Assembly: GCA_050874665.1 (NCBI GenBank)
Contig: JBNMLC010000008.1
Location: 1-64,000, forward strand
Reading direction: 5' to 3'
DNA from: RUG11237 sp050874665
Lineage (GTDB): Bacteria; Bacillota; Clostridia; Lachnospirales; Lachnospiraceae
Length of the DNA: 64,000 bases
Shown: in pieces, positions 52,999 to 61,593 of the stretch
Layout of the letters: each line of letters begins with the position of its first letter
Numbering within the stretch: position 1 is the stretch's first letter
The notes under the pieces: generated by a model
Databases searched by the model: none
Seen by the model: the letters and a program-made list of their open reading frames with translations, nothing else
Told to the model about the DNA's origin: nothing
Translations under genes and position numbers: made by a program

Positions 52999-53961
52999 AT
53001 GTCTTTTTCCAGTCAGGTAAAGGACGAGCTGTCAAAGCAATTTAGTCCGGCAAGGCATTGTCAGATAGCAGAGATTGCAGCAATCATCAGTATGTGTGGC
53101 AGATTAAAATATGAAAAGGAAACGGGAATTTCCCTCAAAATTCACACAGAAAATGTTGCAGTTGCAAGAAAATACTTTACATTATTGAAAAAAACATTTA
53201 ATATAGATACTGATGTTGCAATTCGGCGGAATGTATATCTGAAGAAAAGCCGTACTTATGTTATTACAATTCAAAATGAAGCTGATGTGGTTAACGTGTT
53301 AAAGACGGTGAAGTTAATGGATGAATCCGGAGCTTTGCCGGGGAATCATGCTATGGTCAGTAATCTGATTATTGCAAATTCCTGCTGTAAGAGAGCGTTT
53401 ATCCGAGGAGCTTTTTTAGCGGCGGGTTCCATCAGTGCACCGGAAAAGTTTTACCATTATGAAATTGTGTGTTCGAGCGAAGAAAAAGCAGAACAGTTAA
53501 GACAGGTAATTTCCGGTTTTGATATCGAGGCTAAAATAGTCGTACGAAAGAAATATTTTGTTGTATACATTAAAGAAGGCGCACAAATTGTCGATATACT
53601 TAACGTTATGGAAGCTCCGAAAGCTTTGATGGAGTTAGAAAACGTGCGTATACTGAAAGAGATGAGAAATTCAGTAAACAGACAGGTGAATTGTGAAACT
53701 GCAAATATTAATAAAACGGTATCTGCGGCAGTGAAACAAATAGAAGATATTAAATACATTGCTGATACCACAGGTCTGGAGAATTTGCCGGAGAATTTAC
53801 AAGAAATTGCGAAGGTACGACTGGAGAATCCGGAAGCTCCTTTAAAGGAGTTGGGAACTTATCTACAAAATCCGGTTGGAAAATCCGGAGTAAATCACAG
53901 ACTGAGAAAACTCAGTGAAATTGCAGAGGAACTTAGAGATAATAAGGAGGAGAAATTATGA
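52999..53961 (+). CDS. whiA: Sporulation/cell division regulator WhiA
   Basis: This 320-residue protein has an N-terminal LAGLIDADG-like fold (SFSSQVKDELSK, then RGAFLAAGSISAPEKFYHYE near 135) and a C-terminal helix-turn-helix (RLENPEAPLKELGTYLQNPV, GKSGVNHRLRKL). In B. subtilis WhiA affects cell division and chromosome segregation. It overlaps the crh gene by 4 bases. Confidence 0.95.
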   Translation: MSFSSQVKDELSKQFSPARHCQIAEIAAIISMCGRLKYEKETGISLKIHTENVAVARKYFTLLKKTFNIDTDVAIRRNVYLKKSRTYVITIQNEADVVNVLKTVKLMDESGALPGNHAMVSNLIIANSCCKRAFIRGAFLAAGSISAPEKFYHYEIVCSSEEKAEQLRQVISGFDIEAKIVVRKKYFVVYIKEGAQIVDILNVMEAPKALMELENVRILKEMRNSVNRQVNCETANINKTVSAAVKQIEDIKYIADTTGLENLPENLQEIAKVRLENPEAPLKELGTYLQNPVGKSGVNHRLRKLSEIAEELRDNKEEKL

Positions 53962-54215
53962 CAAAAAAATCTATAGAAGTTCGCATTACAGGTGAGCCGG
54001 ACGCAAGACCGGTGGCAAAATTAGTACAGGTAGCAAGCCAGTATGAAAGTGAGATTTATGTGGAATCCGGAGATAAAAGAGTAAATGCAAAGAGCATCAT
54101 GGGAATGATGTCATTGGTTCTTCAGTCAGGAGAAGAGATTGTTGTATCTGCAGATGGAGCAGATGAGGATGAAGCATTAGAGGGTATCGAAGCATATTTA
54201 GCAGGAAATAAATAA
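53958..54215 (+). CDS. crh: Crh-like HPr-family protein lacking His15
   Basis: This 85-residue HPr fold has the phosphotransfer His15 replaced by Asp (GEPDARP, normally GxHARP), while the regulatory Ser46 is present (NAKSIMGMMSL). B. subtilis Crh has Gln15 and Ser46 and acts only as a CcpA co-regulator after phosphorylation by HPr kinase. Sequence and gene order (rapZ-whiA-crh) agree with this role. It cannot take part in PTS sugar transport. Confidence 0.88.
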   Translation: MTKKSIEVRITGEPDARPVAKLVQVASQYESEIYVESGDKRVNAKSIMGMMSLVLQSGEEIVVSADGADEDEALEGIEAYLAGNK

Positions 54216-54224
54216 GAAAAGGAT

Positions 54225-54259
54225 AAAAGAGCTGACATTTATGTTGGCTCTTTTGTTTT
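54225..54259 (+). terminator. Terminator after crh
   Basis: AAAAGAGCTGACAT (54225-54238) pairs with ATGTTGGCTCTTTT (54241-54254) with wobble pairs, followed by TTTTG. A separate hairpin, TACAATGC (54281-54288) with GCATTGTA (54300-54307), lies further on and is of unknown use. Confidence 0.8.
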
Positions 54260-54346
54260 GGAAAACGATAGGTAAAAGTATACAATGCTCTGCGCCGGTG
54301 CATTGTACAGAAGTGACAAAAGAAATTGAAAAATGAAAATTACTGC

Positions 54347-54375
54347 TTACGAAAAGTAAATTAAAGTGCTAGAAT
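54347..54375 (+). promoter_or_regulatory. Promoter of the CarD-family gene
   Basis: TTACGA (54347-54352) and TAGAAT (54370-54375) are 17 bases apart, with the start codon about 36 bases further on. Confidence 0.55.
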
Positions 54376-54411
54376 TGAAGTGACAGGGAAAGCCAGGAAG
54401 GAGCGTTTGAA

Positions 54412-54909
54412 ATGTTTAAAGTAGGAGATAATATTATTCATGGGAGCAGCGGAGCATGCAGAGTTGAAAATATTGGAACACTAAACACAGGCGTGAAAGG
54501 AAGAACCTATTATACTTTGGTTCCGTATTATGTAAAAGGAAGTTCAGTATACACACCAGTGGATGGAAATAAGGTTATTATGCGTCCGGTTATGACGAAA
54601 GAGGAGGTTATGAATCTGATTGAGGACATTAAAAATATTGATACGCTTTGGGTAAAGGATGAAAAGAAGCGTGAAGAAACATACAAAAGTGCAATCAGAA
54701 GCTGTGATGCAAGGGAACTGGTAAAAATTATTAAAACCATATATATGAGAAGGAAGGAAAGAATTGCAGAAGGCAAAAAAATGACATATTCAGATGAAAA
54801 GTATTTTCGGCTGGCAGAAGATAATTTATATGGTGAAGTAGCGGTGGCTCTTTCGATGACAAGAGAGGAAGCAAAAGAATTTGTAGAAAGAAAAGTAGAA
54901 GAAGGGTAG
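54412..54909 (+). CDS. CarD family transcriptional regulator
   Basis: This 165-residue protein has an N-terminal Tudor-like RNA polymerase-interaction domain (about 1-60; FKVGDNIIHGSSGACRVENI and YYTLVPYY) and a helical C-terminal DNA-binding domain. CarD/CdnL proteins bind the beta subunit and stabilise open promoter complexes. In Clostridia there are often several paralogues. The RBS GGAGCG precedes the ATG. Confidence 0.9.
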   Translation: MFKVGDNIIHGSSGACRVENIGTLNTGVKGRTYYTLVPYYVKGSSVYTPVDGNKVIMRPVMTKEEVMNLIEDIKNIDTLWVKDEKKREETYKSAIRSCDARELVKIIKTIYMRRKERIAEGKKMTYSDEKYFRLAEDNLYGEVAVALSMTREEAKEFVERKVEEG

Positions 54910-54975
54910 TATTTCTTGCATTTCGATAGACTGGGTAGTAAAATAAAGATACTATAGTGTATTGGAGGTATCTTT

Positions 54976-55941
54976 GTGAAAAAGAAACTTTTATTTATTT
55001 ATAATGCACATGCGGGAAAAGGGCGAATACGGAATAAACTGGCAGATATTCTTGAAGTATTTGTGAGGAAAGGTTATGATGTAACAGTTTCACCCACTTT
55101 GCGCCGGGGAGAGGCAGCTAATGTAACAGCAGAAAGAAGCAGGGAATTTGATCTTTTGGTGTGTAGTGGCGGAGATGGAACGTTGGATGAGGTAGTGACT
55201 GGTGTGATACAATCACAATGTCAGGTGCCGTTGGGGTATATTCCGGCTGGCTCCACGAATGACTATGGAAACAGTCTTGGGTTGCCCAAAAATATGACAG
55301 AAGCGGCGAAAATTGCAGTTGGAGAGCAGATTTGCAAATGTGATGTGGGAAAATTAGATGATACTGTGTTTGTTTATGTGGCAGCTTTTGGGGCGTTTAC
55401 AGAAGTATCTTATGCCACACCACAGGAAATCAAAAATCTTCTTGGTCATGCGGCTTATATTATAGAAGGAATGAAGAAGCTTCATACAATAAAGGCGTAT
55501 CATATGAAGGTTACTGCAAATGGAGAAACCATAGAGGATGATTTTATTTATGGCATGGTGACAAACTCTGTTTCTATCGGAGGATTTAAAAATAATACCA
55601 GTGCTAATGTGCTGTTGGATGATGGAATGTTTGAAGTAACATTGATTAAAAATCCGAAGAATCCAATGGAGCTGCAAAACATTATCGCATCACTTTTAAT
55701 TGCGGAATTTGACAGCAAATATATGTATGCCTTTAAAACTTCTGAAATTACATTCGAAGCGGAGAGTGAAATTCCGTGGACAGTAGATGGCGAATTTGGA
55801 GGCAAACGCAAGTGTGTTACAATTATAAATCATAAACAGGCAATTTCCATAAAAGTAAATCACGAAAAGGTATTGAAATTGATGGAACAAGAAAAAATAC
55901 AACAAAACTATTCACTTTTAGACAAAGATATGATAGACTGA
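54976..55941 (+). CDS. Diacylglycerol/lipid kinase family protein (YegS/DgkB-like)
   Basis: This 321-residue lipid kinase has the nucleotide-binding segment LLVCSGGDGTLDEVVTG (near 58) and PLGYIPAGSTNDYGNSLGLP, which matches the DAGK catalytic domain, and a beta-sandwich second domain. It probably phosphorylates diacylglycerol or a related lipid at the inner membrane face. It starts with GTG after GGAGG. Confidence 0.88.
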   Translation: MKKKLLFIYNAHAGKGRIRNKLADILEVFVRKGYDVTVSPTLRRGEAANVTAERSREFDLLVCSGGDGTLDEVVTGVIQSQCQVPLGYIPAGSTNDYGNSLGLPKNMTEAAKIAVGEQICKCDVGKLDDTVFVYVAAFGAFTEVSYATPQEIKNLLGHAAYIIEGMKKLHTIKAYHMKVTANGETIEDDFIYGMVTNSVSIGGFKNNTSANVLLDDGMFEVTLIKNPKNPMELQNIIASLLIAEFDSKYMYAFKTSEITFEAESEIPWTVDGEFGGKRKCVTIINHKQAISIKVNHEKVLKLMEQEKIQQNYSLLDKDMID

Positions 55942-55974
55942 AAATATGAAAATTACAAATGGAGGTTATTTAGA

Positions 55975-56838
55975 ATGTTAGTTTCAGCAAAAGAAATGCT
56001 TCAGAAAGCAAAGGCAGGACATTACGCAGTAGGTCAGTTCAATATCAACAATCTTGAATGGACTAAAGCTATTTTACAGACAGCTCAGGAATTGAATTCC
56101 CCAGTTATCTTAGGTGTATCCGAAGGTGCAGGAAAATACATGACAGGATATAAGACTGTTGTAGGTATGGTAAACGGAATGATGGAAGAATTAAACATCA
56201 CAGTTCCAGTAGCATTACATTTGGATCACGGCAGCTACGAAGGATGTATGAAATGTATTGAAGCAGGATTTTCATCAATCATGTTTGATGGTTCACATTA
56301 TCCAATCGAAGAAAATGTTGCTAAGACAACAGAATTAGTTAAAATTACTGCAGAAAAGGGAATGTCCTTAGAAGCAGAAGTTGGTTCTATCGGTGGTGAA
56401 GAAGATGGTGTCATCGGTAAGGGCGAATGTGCAGATCCTAAGGAATGTAAAGCAATTGCAGATTTAGGAGTGACAATGTTAGCGGCTGGTATCGGTAACA
56501 TTCATGGAAAATATCCTGACAACTGGGAAGGATTAAGCTTCGAAACATTAGATGCTATCCAGCAGTTAACAGGGGATATGCCATTAGTACTTCATGGTGG
56601 TACAGGTATTCCTGAAGATATGATTAAGAAAGCAATCTCTTTGGGAGTTGCAAAAATCAATGTAAACACAGAATGTCAGTTATCTTTCGCAGCAGCTACA
56701 CGTAAGTACATTGAAGCTGGTAAAGACTTAGAAGGAAAAGGATTTGATCCTCGTAAGTTACTTGCTCCAGGTGCAGAAGCAATCAAGGCAACTGTAAAAG
56801 AGAAAATGGAATTATTTGGTTCTGTAGGAAAGGCTTAA
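55975..56838 (+). CDS. fba: Fructose-1,6-bisphosphate aldolase, class II
   Basis: This 287-residue zinc aldolase splits fructose-1,6-bisphosphate into dihydroxyacetone phosphate and glyceraldehyde-3-phosphate. Zn ligands are seen in HLDHGSYEGC, GIGNIHGKYP and LVLHGGTGIP. EAEVGSIGGEEDGVIG is the mobile loop. A tagatose-bisphosphate aldolase of the same family is a less likely alternative. The ATG follows GGAGG, and a terminator comes soon after. Confidence 0.94.
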   Translation: MLVSAKEMLQKAKAGHYAVGQFNINNLEWTKAILQTAQELNSPVILGVSEGAGKYMTGYKTVVGMVNGMMEELNITVPVALHLDHGSYEGCMKCIEAGFSSIMFDGSHYPIEENVAKTTELVKITAEKGMSLEAEVGSIGGEEDGVIGKGECADPKECKAIADLGVTMLAAGIGNIHGKYPDNWEGLSFETLDAIQQLTGDMPLVLHGGTGIPEDMIKKAISLGVAKINVNTECQLSFAAATRKYIEAGKDLEGKGFDPRKLLAPGAEAIKATVKEKMELFGSVGKA

Positions 56839-56865
56839 ATTTAAGACAAGCTTTTAATGAATTGT

Positions 56866-56907
56866 AAAGTGCCCTCAGATGCAGTCATGCATCTGGGGGC
56901 ACTTTTA
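56866..56907 (+). terminator. Terminator after fba
   Basis: AAAGTGCCCTCAGATGCA (56866-56883) pairs with TGCATCTGGGGGCACTTT (56888-56905), followed by T. Confidence 0.9.
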
Positions 56908-56940
56908 TAGATACGTTGTTTAGGTCAACTGAAAAATGCT

Positions 56941-57062
56941 AAATAAAAAACTCTATAGCAACTATAGAGTTTTTGAGAGGGAGGACCAGACAGTTTAGCT
57001 GTCTGGCAAAGTATTATGAAAAAGTTTCAAATAAGCATTATGCAAGTTAGATTTCTAACTTG
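56941..57062 (-). ncRNA. Candidate trans-acting small RNA with a C-rich single-stranded loop
   Basis: On the minus strand, TATACT (57073-57068) puts a start at about 57062, exactly where CAAGTTAG begins a first hairpin (57043-57062). A second hairpin CCAGACAG/CTGTCTGG (56986-57006) follows, then the unpaired TCCTCCCTCTC (56975-56985), then a third hairpin (56946-56974) with a U-rich end that serves as terminator. No ORF is visible. C-rich open stretches complementary to GGAGG are typical of small RNAs that block ribosome sites. The -35 is weak (ATGATT). It could also be the 3' end of the ppiase transcript. Confidence 0.55.
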
Positions 57063-57172
57063 ATTTTAGTATAAAACAGATTCGTGAAGAAATCATGAGA
57101 GCTAAATGAAACTTTTTTAAATGAAAAATGAACAAAATATGAATTTCCTCCCTGGATGTTGCCTCTTTGGGA

Positions 57173-57694
57173 TTAATATTTTTCCGGTTCTGGATAAGTT
57201 TCTCCAAATGTTTCTACGGTCATAGTTTTGATGCGCTGGATATTTAATGGCTTGTCCATATAATCGGTGGCTGTTTCTGCAATTTTATTCACATGCTCTA
57301 GTCCTTCGGTTACTTTACCGAAAGCAGCATATTGTCCATCTAAATGCGGAGATGTCTTATGCATGATAAAAAATTGGGAACCTGCTGAATTAGGATCCAT
57401 AGTTCGTGCCATAGATAAAACACCCGGTGTATGTTTCAGGTTATTGGTGAATCCGTTCATGGTAAATTCCCCGGCAATGGAGTAACCAGGACCGCCCATA
57501 CCTGTTCCGTCCGGACAACCACCCTGAATCATAAATCCTTTGATAACTCTGTGGAAGATGATTCCATCGTAATATTTTTTGTTGATAAGACTAATAAAAT
57601 TATTTACTGTGTTTGGAGCAATTTCAGGGTACAATTCTGCCTTGATCATATCTCCATTCTCCATTTCAATAGTTACAATTGGATTTTGTGCCAT
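57173..57694 (-). CDS. Cyclophilin-type peptidyl-prolyl cis-trans isomerase
   Basis: This 173-residue single-domain cyclophilin catalyses proline isomerisation in folding proteins. The core motifs are present: FHRVIKGFMIQGGCPDGTGMGG, SMARTMDPNSAGSQFFIMH and YAAFGKVTEGLEHV, described by position near residues 45-135. There is no signal peptide, so it is cytosolic. Confidence 0.94.
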   Translation of the reverse strand: MAQNPIVTIEMENGDMIKAELYPEIAPNTVNNFISLINKKYYDGIIFHRVIKGFMIQGGCPDGTGMGGPGYSIAGEFTMNGFTNNLKHTPGVLSMARTMDPNSAGSQFFIMHKTSPHLDGQYAAFGKVTEGLEHVNKIAETATDYMDKPLNIQRIKTMTVETFGETYPEPEKY

Positions 57695-57733
57695 TATAAT
57701 TTTCCTTTCTCGATAACGTCTTTTTGTGATGTA

Positions 57734-57766
57734 AAACAGCCGCCTTTTTTGAAGTGGCGGCTGTTT
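57734..57766. terminator. Hairpin between DUF975 and cyclophilin genes, probable terminator
   Basis: AAACAGCCGCC (57734-57744) pairs with GGCGGCTGTTT (57756-57766). On the minus strand it follows the DUF975 gene and is trailed by TTTTAC, so it may terminate that transcript. Confidence 0.65.
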
Positions 57767-57817
57767 AATCCATGCTACATTTTAACAGAAAATGAGATGG
57801 GTGTAAAGTTGAAGTTA

Positions 57818-58588
57818 TTAGGCATTTGTGTAAACACCAATGTAGTTGTAATCACGTAATTCTACCGGCTTAGCATCAGCATTCTTCAAAGCCTTTTCTC
57901 TTAACTCGATATACAGTTCTGCCATAGTGGCGTTGACATATGGGAATACCCAGAAGATTCCGGCCAAAAAGCAAGTGAAGACAACTGCCAATCCCCACAG
58001 AATAAAGGATAAATTCAGAACAAACATATTCCATTTATCTCCATAAGTCATAGATCTGGTTAATTCGAAAATTCTCTTGCTGTCAATATCTGGACTTTCT
58101 GTGAGAATGTAAGGAATCATGGAATATTCATAGGATTTTACGATTCCCGGGATAATTAAGAGCAAGCTCCATAAAAATGTTTTGATATCCCTAAAAAACA
58201 TGATTTTAACTACGTTCATGTAAGAATTAGAGAAAACGAAAACTACATCCTTGAAGTCACGTCTGCCTTCTCGCGTGTTTAAGATATAGCGACGGCAACC
58301 TACAAGCAGTGGATTTAAAAGAAAGACTTTTAAGGCAAAAGCGATTACTAAGAAAATCACAAATATTGCAAGGAATGCAGTTAAGGTTGCTAGAATGATT
58401 GCCATATCTAAGCTGGTTAAACTCTCATAATACGACCAATCATTATTGTGGGAATCAGTAGAGGAGCTGCCAGGGGCATGGCTGGAGCCATCTACAAACA
58501 GAAGTATAAAACTTACTAATACCATCCACCAATAATTTGCTGTTACTAATAGTTTCCCTTTTGTTTTTATGTCTTTTCGTGACCACAT
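57818..58588 (-). CDS. DUF975 family membrane protein
   Basis: This 256-residue protein has about five to six membrane segments. It begins WSRKDIKTKGKLLVTANYWW and has FLWSLLLIIPGIVKSYEYSM (near 135), which are hallmarks of DUF975. These proteins are common in Firmicutes and have no known function. The gene stands alone on the minus strand. Confidence 0.88.
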   Translation of the reverse strand: MWSRKDIKTKGKLLVTANYWWMVLVSFILLFVDGSSHAPGSSSTDSHNNDWSYYESLTSLDMAIILATLTAFLAIFVIFLVIAFALKVFLLNPLLVGCRRYILNTREGRRDFKDVVFVFSNSYMNVVKIMFFRDIKTFLWSLLLIIPGIVKSYEYSMIPYILTESPDIDSKRIFELTRSMTYGDKWNMFVLNLSFILWGLAVVFTCFLAGIFWVFPYVNATMAELYIELREKALKNADAKPVELRDYNYIGVYTNA

Positions 58589-58804
58589 ATTGTTATCCTC
58601 CCGTAAATTAAAATTTTATACTATGTATATGTATTTACTATAAGTGGTATTGATAAAAATTGCAATACCGATTCGGAAGAAAGTTTCTGCATTTATTTGC
58701 GGTGTCCTGCTAGTCATTACAAGCCCGAACTTGTTGCTTGAGGGTTGTTGAAGTACGGGAGTATGTGCTATGATCAAGAAATAGTAGTGGAAGGAGTGAG
58801 GAAA

Positions 58805-59689
58805 ATGCTGCTGGGTGCGATTGTTGATGTGGATAAGGTTCTTGCTGCTAAGAAAGAAAAAGATTTTAAAAATATAGTGGGACTTAGAGAACTCATAGAG
58901 AGTCTTAGAGAGAATGGAATAGAGGTTGTCGAGGGCTCGGCTTTGTCGGCAAAAGAAATTTTAGAGAAAATAAAGAAAATGAGGGTTAGTGTGGAGGAGT
59001 GTATTGTCATATCAGATTCTGCAAAGGGTGTGAATGAAGCCTCTAAGCTGGGGATTCCCGTAATCGGCTTTTTGACTGAGGATTCCGAAGGCTGGGAGTT
59101 ATCAAAGGCAGATATGTTGATTGAGGGATTTGAAGAGATTGATAATATCTTTGTGAAGCGTGTATATGAGAGGGCACATCATATACCGTGGATTATAGCA
59201 GAAACACCGAATTGTATCATCAGGGAGAGTGTTTTGGAAGATTTAGAGTATTTTTTTGAAATCTATACCGGCGAGGGAATGGAATATGTAGAACCTTTGG
59301 CAGATTATAAAACGGAACAAGAAAAGCTTCAGGCATATATAAAAAATCGCTATCCCTTTTACGAATACGGTATGTGGACGGTGGTAGATAAGCAGTCGGG
59401 AAAAGTGATTGGAAGGGCAGGAATCGAAGAAAGAGAAATTAACGGGGAAGAAAAAACAGAGTTTGGTTATATGCTGCACTATTTATATAGAAGAAGGGGA
59501 ATAGGGACAGAGATATGTCAGGCGATTTTAGCGTATGCAAAAAGTACATTATATATGGAAGAAATCCATGCATATACTCATCCCAAAAACCTGCCTTCCC
59601 AAAAATTATTAAATAAACTGGGATTCTGGTTTTGCGGAGAAGTAAACAATGGTGGGACGAAATTGAGCTGTTTTTATAAGAAACTGTAA
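58805..59689 (+). CDS. Fusion of a HAD-like domain and a GNAT acetyltransferase
   Basis: This about 294-residue protein has a short HAD-like part (about 1-120) with AIVDVDKVLAAK keeping the DxD motif and CIVISDSAKGVNEASKLGIPVIGF as the second half. A GNAT domain of the RimJ/RimL kind follows (about 140-290), with the acetyl-CoA loop YRRRGIGTEICQAIL. The HAD part lacks a cap and a clear Lys motif and may be regulatory. ATG 58805 with GGAGTGAGG upstream is chosen over the upstream in-frame start at 58745. The substrate is unknown. Confidence 0.82.
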   Translation: MLLGAIVDVDKVLAAKKEKDFKNIVGLRELIESLRENGIEVVEGSALSAKEILEKIKKMRVSVEECIVISDSAKGVNEASKLGIPVIGFLTEDSEGWELSKADMLIEGFEEIDNIFVKRVYERAHHIPWIIAETPNCIIRESVLEDLEYFFEIYTGEGMEYVEPLADYKTEQEKLQAYIKNRYPFYEYGMWTVVDKQSGKVIGRAGIEEREINGEEKTEFGYMLHYLYRRRGIGTEICQAILAYAKSTLYMEEIHAYTHPKNLPSQKLLNKLGFWFCGEVNNGGTKLSCFYKKL

Positions 59690-59825
59690 CGTGTAAATAA
59701 AGTGGCTCGTAGAGTGTTTGGCGCATCATCAATGCTTCGTATAGTGAAAACTCACAAATATAAGCAAACAAATCTGTAAAAATGGGCAAAAATGACGTGA
59801 AATGACGGAAAGTGAACGGAAATGA

Positions 59826-59854
59826 TTGAAATGTTTCACAAAACATGGTATATT
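59826..59854 (+). promoter_or_regulatory. Promoter of the fru operon
   Basis: TTGAAA (59826-59831) and TATATT (59849-59854) are 17 bases apart. The start would be at about 59861, just before the tandem repeats. Confidence 0.75.
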
Positions 59855-59868
59855 AACGGTAGAAAGAA

Positions 59869-59908
59869 TCAAAATAATTCAAAACAGTTCAAAATAATTC
59901 AAAACGCG
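59869..59908 (+). promoter_or_regulatory. Tandem 10-bp direct repeats, likely FruR operator
   Basis: TCAAAATAAT (59869-59878), TCAAAACAGT (59879-59888), TCAAAATAAT (59889-59898) and TCAAAACGCG (59899-59908) follow head to tail, and TCAAC begins a partial fifth. They lie just downstream of the expected transcription start. DeoR-family repressors often bind direct repeats one helical turn apart. Confidence 0.75.
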
Positions 59909-59926
59909 TCAACGGAGGTGAGAAGG

Positions 59927-60697
59927 GTGCTTGCAGAAGAAAGACATTCCATTATCATAGAAATTGTAGATAAGAACAAAAGTGTTTCCATTAACGAACT
60001 ATGCGAGAGGTTAGCCACCTCTGTTTCTACAGTGCGAAGAGATTTAAATGTATTGGCAGAACAGGGAAAGCTTATTAAGGTTCATGGCGGTGCAATATCA
60101 AAAAATGAAAAATTTACTTTTCTTGAAGAAAATGTAGAGGAAAAGGAAAGACTATATACGGAAGAAAAAACAGCCATTGCAGAATATGCGGCAAGTCTTA
60201 TAAAAGAGGGCGATTTTGTATTTCTGGATGCTGGAACCACCACAGAAAAAATGATAGATTTTCTGCCGGAAAAAAACATAACTTTTGTGACGAACGGCTT
60301 CATACACACAAAAAAATTAGCAGAACGAGGATTTAAGGTATATATTCCTGGCGGAGAGATAAAATTATCTACAGAAGCTATTGTAGGTGCAGAATGTGTT
60401 ATGACACTTAGTAATTACCATTTTACAAAATGCTTTCTTGGGGTAAATGGTATTTCTGTTTCAAGTGGCTTTTCTACTCCTGATGTTAATGAAGCAAGAG
60501 TAAAAACTACTGTAATTAGCAGAAGTATGGAGGTTTATGTGCTGGCAGATCATTCTAAATTTGACAGAATTACGGCTGTCACCTTTGCACCGTTAAGCAA
60601 AGCGAATATTATCACTGATCAATTAATGGATAACAAATATTCCGATTATACCTTAGTAAAGGGGGTTATGAAAGATGATTTATACCGTAACTTTTAA
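59927..60697 (+). CDS. fruR: DeoR family repressor of the fructose operon
   Basis: This 256-residue protein has an N-terminal DeoR helix-turn-helix (LAEERHSIIIEIVDKNKSVS, then ATSVSTVRRDLNVLAEQGKL) and a C-terminal DeoRC sensor domain with FLDAGTTTEKM and VLADHSKFDRITAVTFAP. Members sense sugar phosphates such as fructose-1-phosphate. The GTG at 59927 gives the standard N-terminus and has GGAGG 8 bases upstream. It overlaps fruK by 23 bases. Confidence 0.92.
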   Translation: MLAEERHSIIIEIVDKNKSVSINELCERLATSVSTVRRDLNVLAEQGKLIKVHGGAISKNEKFTFLEENVEEKERLYTEEKTAIAEYAASLIKEGDFVFLDAGTTTEKMIDFLPEKNITFVTNGFIHTKKLAERGFKVYIPGGEIKLSTEAIVGAECVMTLSNYHFTKCFLGVNGISVSSGFSTPDVNEARVKTTVISRSMEVYVLADHSKFDRITAVTFAPLSKANIITDQLMDNKYSDYTLVKGVMKDDLYRNF

Positions 60698-61574
60698 TCC
60701 GGCGGTGGATTATATTGTTCATACAAAGGAATTGCAGGTAGGTTGTGTGAACCGTTCCAAAAGTGAGGAAATCTACTTTGGCGGAAAAGGAATCAATGTT
60801 TCTATGGTGCTTAAAGAACTGGGAATTAAGTCAAAGGCATTGGGCTTTGTGGCTGGTTTTACGGGGGAAGCCATTGAAAAAGGAGTATGTGATGCAGGAA
60901 TTGAAACAGATTTTGTGCACCTAGACAAAGGCTTTTCCAGAATTAATGTAAAAATAAAGTCCGGAAGCGAAACAGAATTAAATGGGCAGGGGCCAGAGAT
61001 TCCAAAAGAAGCAGTGGAAGAATTTTTTGAAAAGCTGAAGGAAATACAGGACGGTGATACCGTAATACTGGCAGGAAGTATTCCCGATGCTCTTCCAACA
61101 GATATTTATGAAAAGATTCTGGATTATTTAAAAGAAAAAAATATTCGGGTCGTAGTAGATGCTACAAAGGATTTGCTTATGAAGGTACTGAAATATAAGC
61201 CATTTCTTATTAAGCCAAATAATTTTGAACTTGAGGAAATATTTGGCGTAAAGCTTACTGGTGTAGAAGAAATCATAGAATATGCTCAAAAATTAAAAGA
61301 AATGGGTGCAGTGAATGTACTGGTATCTATGGCAGGTGATGGTGCAGTGCTGTTAGATGAAAAGGGAGAAAGCCATATCTGCGGAGTGTGTAAAGGTACA
61401 TTAAAAAACTCAGTGGGTGCAGGAGATTCTATGGTAGCGGGTTTTATAGCAGGCTGTGAACAGGGAGATTATGAATATGCATTAAAGTTAGGCACAGCGG
61501 CAGGGGGAGCTACAGCTTTTTCAGACGGACTTGCACAAAAAGAGTTAGTGTATAGCTTGTTAAAGCAATTATAA
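60675..61574 (+). CDS. fruK: 1-phosphofructokinase
   Basis: This 299-residue PfkB-family kinase converts fructose-1-phosphate to fructose-1,6-bisphosphate. It begins IYTVTFNPAVDYIVH, has the substrate-site GGKGINVSMVLKELG, and the C-terminal ATP motif NSVGAGDSMVAGFIAG with the catalytic Asp. It lies between fruR and fruA, which fixes the substrate. Confidence 0.94.
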   Translation: MIYTVTFNPAVDYIVHTKELQVGCVNRSKSEEIYFGGKGINVSMVLKELGIKSKALGFVAGFTGEAIEKGVCDAGIETDFVHLDKGFSRINVKIKSGSETELNGQGPEIPKEAVEEFFEKLKEIQDGDTVILAGSIPDALPTDIYEKILDYLKEKNIRVVVDATKDLLMKVLKYKPFLIKPNNFELEEIFGVKLTGVEEIIEYAQKLKEMGAVNVLVSMAGDGAVLLDEKGESHICGVCKGTLKNSVGAGDSMVAGFIAGCEQGDYEYALKLGTAAGGATAFSDGLAQKELVYSLLKQL

Positions 61575-61593
61575 TGTGACTGGAGGGATTGTT

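Noticed and set aside
59832..59848. Palindrome ATGTTTCACAAAACAT between -35 and -10 of the fru promoter considered as a CcpA cre site
   Set aside because: It lacks the central CG and the ARCG core of the cre consensus, so it is not called.
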